A stretch of DNA of 64,000 nucleotides from Chitinophaga pollutisoli (GTDB lineage Bacteria; Bacteroidota; Bacteroidia; Chitinophagales; Chitinophagaceae), in the NCBI RefSeq assembly GCF_038396755.1, contig NZ_CP149822.1, forward strand, positions 4,618,001 to 4,682,000, read 5' to 3'. Of this stretch, positions 62,315-64,000 are shown in pieces. The translations under genes and the position numbers were made by a program. Within the stretch, counting starts at the first letter, position 1. Each line of letters opens with the position of its first letter. A model generated the notes under the pieces. That model saw only the letters and a program-made list of their open reading frames with translations, ran no database searches and was not told the DNA's origin.

Positions 62315-62806
62315 ATGTCAGTCAGCCTCACCGATTGGGAGAAAAAAGCAAAGGAAGCGCAGAAAGCCAACAAACAATTCCTCCAGAAAATGCAGACCCG
62401 CAAGGGAAAAGGCGCCGAAAAGCACCTGCCGGAACTGCATGACGAGGCGTTTGCGCAAATCGATTGCCTCCAATGCGCCGGCTGCTGCAAAACTATCTCC
62501 CCCCGTTTCAAAACCCCTGATATCAAGCGCATCTCCAAACACCTCGGCCTCCGCGAAAGCGTGTTCATCGAAACCTACCTGCGGCTCGATGAAGACGGCG
62601 ACTACGTTGTAAAACGCAGTCCATGCCCGTTCCTCGGCCCCGACAACTACTGCGGCATCTACGACGTGCGCCCGGGCGACTGCCACAATTATCCCTACAC
62701 CGACAGCTATGATTTCTTCAAACGCCCCAATACCACGCTGCTGAACAGCACGATCTGCCCCGCCGTGTATTACGTGCTGGAACGGTTGAAATCCATCATT
62801 AAATAA
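62315..62806 (+). CDS. YkgJ-family cysteine-cluster protein
   Basis: A 163-residue cytoplasmic protein with a putative zinc or iron-sulfur site. QIDCLQCAGCCKTISPRFKT gives the first cysteine group, and SPCPFLGPDNYCGIYDVRPG followed by DCHNYP and STICPAVYYVLERL gives the rest, the CxxCxxCC pattern of the YkgJ (Fe-S/zinc cluster) family. The role of the family is poorly known. The start at 62315 follows the promoter element; upstream in-frame ATGs lie before it. Divergent from gcvP. Confidence 0.88.
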   Translation: MSVSLTDWEKKAKEAQKANKQFLQKMQTRKGKGAEKHLPELHDEAFAQIDCLQCAGCCKTISPRFKTPDIKRISKHLGLRESVFIETYLRLDEDGDYVVKRSPCPFLGPDNYCGIYDVRPGDCHNYPYTDSYDFFKRPNTTLLNSTICPAVYYVLERLKSIIK

Positions 62807-62824
62807 GGAGAAAGGAAGAAAGGA

Positions 62825-64000
62825 TTACGCTTTCAGGTCAAGCTTCCGCATGGCAGGGGAGATGATGTAGGTGGTGACCACCACGCCCAGTGTCATGCAG
62901 CCGCCGAAGACTACCGAGCCCACCGGCCCCAGGAGCCTCGCCATCACACCGCTCTCGAAAGATCCCAGCTCGTTGCTCGACCCCACGAAAATGGAACTAA
63001 CGGACGAAACGCGCCCCCGCATGTCGTCGGGCGTCTTGAGCTGGAGGATCGTTTGCCGGATGATCACGCTGATTCCGTCCAGCATACCGCTGCCGAAAAG
63101 CGCCGCCATCGACAGGATAAAATGCTTCGACAACCCGAATACAATGATACACAGCCCGAACCCGAACACCGCCGCCAGCAACTTAATACCCGGCCGGGTC
63201 ACAATCGGTCGGTAAGCCAGCGCCATCATGGTCAGAAAGGCCCCCACCGCCGGTGCGGCGCGCAAAGCCCCGAAGCCCTCGGGCCCCACTTTCAGAATAT
63301 CGTTCGCATATATCGTGATCATGGCCACCGAACCACCGAACAGCACGGCGAACATGTCCAGCGTCATGGCGTTGAGCAACACTTTCGTGTCCCACACGAA
63401 TTTCAACCCTTTCGTCAGCCGCTCTTTCACCGTTTCACCCATCTCTTTGTAATGCACCGGCTTGCGTTTGATCTGCAATATGCAGAACAGCGACACGAAA
63501 ATGCATCCCAGTACCAGCAGCATCGACCAATGCACCCCGAACATCGCGATGCAAAGCCCGCCCAGCGCCGGCCCCGCGATCGCCCCGATCTGCCAGGCCG
63601 ATGTGCTCCACGTAGTGGCGTTCACGTAAAGGTTACGCGGTACCAGCAACCCCAGCAGCGAGAAATTGCTCGGGCTCACGAACGCGCGGATGATACCGCC
63701 GCAGCACACCAGGAAATACATCATGAACAGCACCCAGCGCTGCGGAACGCCTTTCATCACATCGTCCCAGGTCAGGAGGAACAGCCCCGTTCCCACGATT
63801 ACGTAGCCCAGCAGGCACTTCAGCACCATGCCGCGTTTCTCTTTCTTGTCTACGATATTGCCGGCGAACAGCGCCAGACAGAAGGCGGGAATGAACTCGG
63901 CCAGGCCAATGAGGCCCAGGTTGAGCGGGTCGCGGGTGAGCATGTACACCTTCCATTCGATAATGGCGAATTGCATCGAAAGCGCGAAGATCAGCGCAAA
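62825..64000 (-). CDS. MFS transporter, C-terminal part (5' end beyond window)
   Basis: About 390 residues of a major facilitator superfamily transporter; the reading frame stays open to base 64000, so the start lies outside. About ten membrane spans are visible. The pattern LTRDPLNLGLIGLAEFIPAF, then LALFAGNIVDKKEKRGMVLK (the A-motif loop between helices 2 and 3) and LYVNATTWSTSAWQIGAIAG resembles the MFS_3/EntS-type exporters. Substrate unknown; exporters of this type move siderophores or drugs. It converges on the YkgJ gene with 18 bases between the stops. Confidence 0.87.
   Translation of the reverse strand, partial: FALIFALSMQFAIIEWKVYMLTRDPLNLGLIGLAEFIPAFCLALFAGNIVDKKEKRGMVLKCLLGYVIVGTGLFLLTWDDVMKGVPQRWVLFMMYFLVCCGGIIRAFVSPSNFSLLGLLVPRNLYVNATTWSTSAWQIGAIAGPALGGLCIAMFGVHWSMLLVLGCIFVSLFCILQIKRKPVHYKEMGETVKERLTKGLKFVWDTKVLLNAMTLDMFAVLFGGSVAMITIYANDILKVGPEGFGALRAAPAVGAFLTMMALAYRPIVTRPGIKLLAAVFGFGLCIIVFGLSKHFILSMAALFGSGMLDGISVIIRQTILQLKTPDDMRGRVSSVSSIFVGSSNELGSFESGVMARLLGPVGSVVFGGCMTLGVVVTTYIISPAMRKLDLKA

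Overview
The window looks like chromosome from a member of the Bacteroidota, most likely Chitinophagaceae and Chitinophaga-like. Promoters match the Bacteroidota form TAnnTTTG (several with TTTG about 20 bases upstream), and Shine-Dalgarno sequences are mostly absent. It carries a type IX secretion C-terminal domain, a TonB-receptor-like barrel with a carboxypeptidase-like N-terminal domain, a DAHP synthase fused to chorismate mutase, and several secreted glycosidases. By eye it is GC-rich for the phylum. No rRNA, tRNA, CRISPR array, insertion sequence or prophage was seen.

Layout. 1-5.3 kb: start of mutS, an rRNA/tRNA methyltransferase, a frameshifted UbiA-type prenyltransferase, ruvX, def, an ECF sigma factor with its anti-sigma factor, and a secreted unknown. 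5.3-11.8 kb: a T9SS cargo protein, an atypical SDR, a barrel-gene fragment, rluD and lipB back to back, a secreted unknown and a PLP desulfhydrase-like enzyme. 11.8-17.8 kb: GH20 hexosaminidase, GH29 fucosidase, and a nucleotidyltransferase plus sugar-kinase pair. 17.9-25.8 kb: the branched-chain amino acid genes ilvE, ilvDBNC and ilvA. 26-36.8 kb: an FAD oxidoreductase, GH95 and GH29 fucosidases, then a sodium/sugar symporter-xylB-xylA-aldose epimerase operon. 36.8-41.4 kb: small stress protein, lipoproteins, and a second ECF sigma factor paired with a membrane-anchored protease. 41.8-49.5 kb: the aromatic operon pheA-aminotransferase-tyrA-DAHP synthase/chorismate mutase-aroB-aroA-aroC. 49.6-64 kb: an AT-richer HEPN/MNT toxin-antitoxin pair, an FKBP isomerase, a CocE/NonD hydrolase, DinB, a beta-helix protein, a large outer-membrane barrel, gcvP, a YkgJ protein and an MFS exporter running off the end.

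The most notable signal is regulatory. The ilv genes are preceded by a 38-codon leader peptide with a run of Leu/Val/Ile codons, a terminator before ilvE, and an antiterminator arm lying at the leader stop codon. The aromatic operon has two such attenuators in tandem behind one promoter. The first leader peptide is rich in Phe, Tyr and Trp, the second in Phe and Tyr only. All three share one simple design: a 7-9 nt arm at or beside the leader stop codon can pair with the 5' half of the terminator stem, so a ribosome that reaches the stop hides the arm and lets the terminator form.

Four genes (ubiA-like, xylB, a lipoprotein, a protease) are each broken by one missing base in or beside a short homopolymer, and each becomes a normal full-length protein when that base is restored. 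This pattern points to sequencing error rather than real gene loss.
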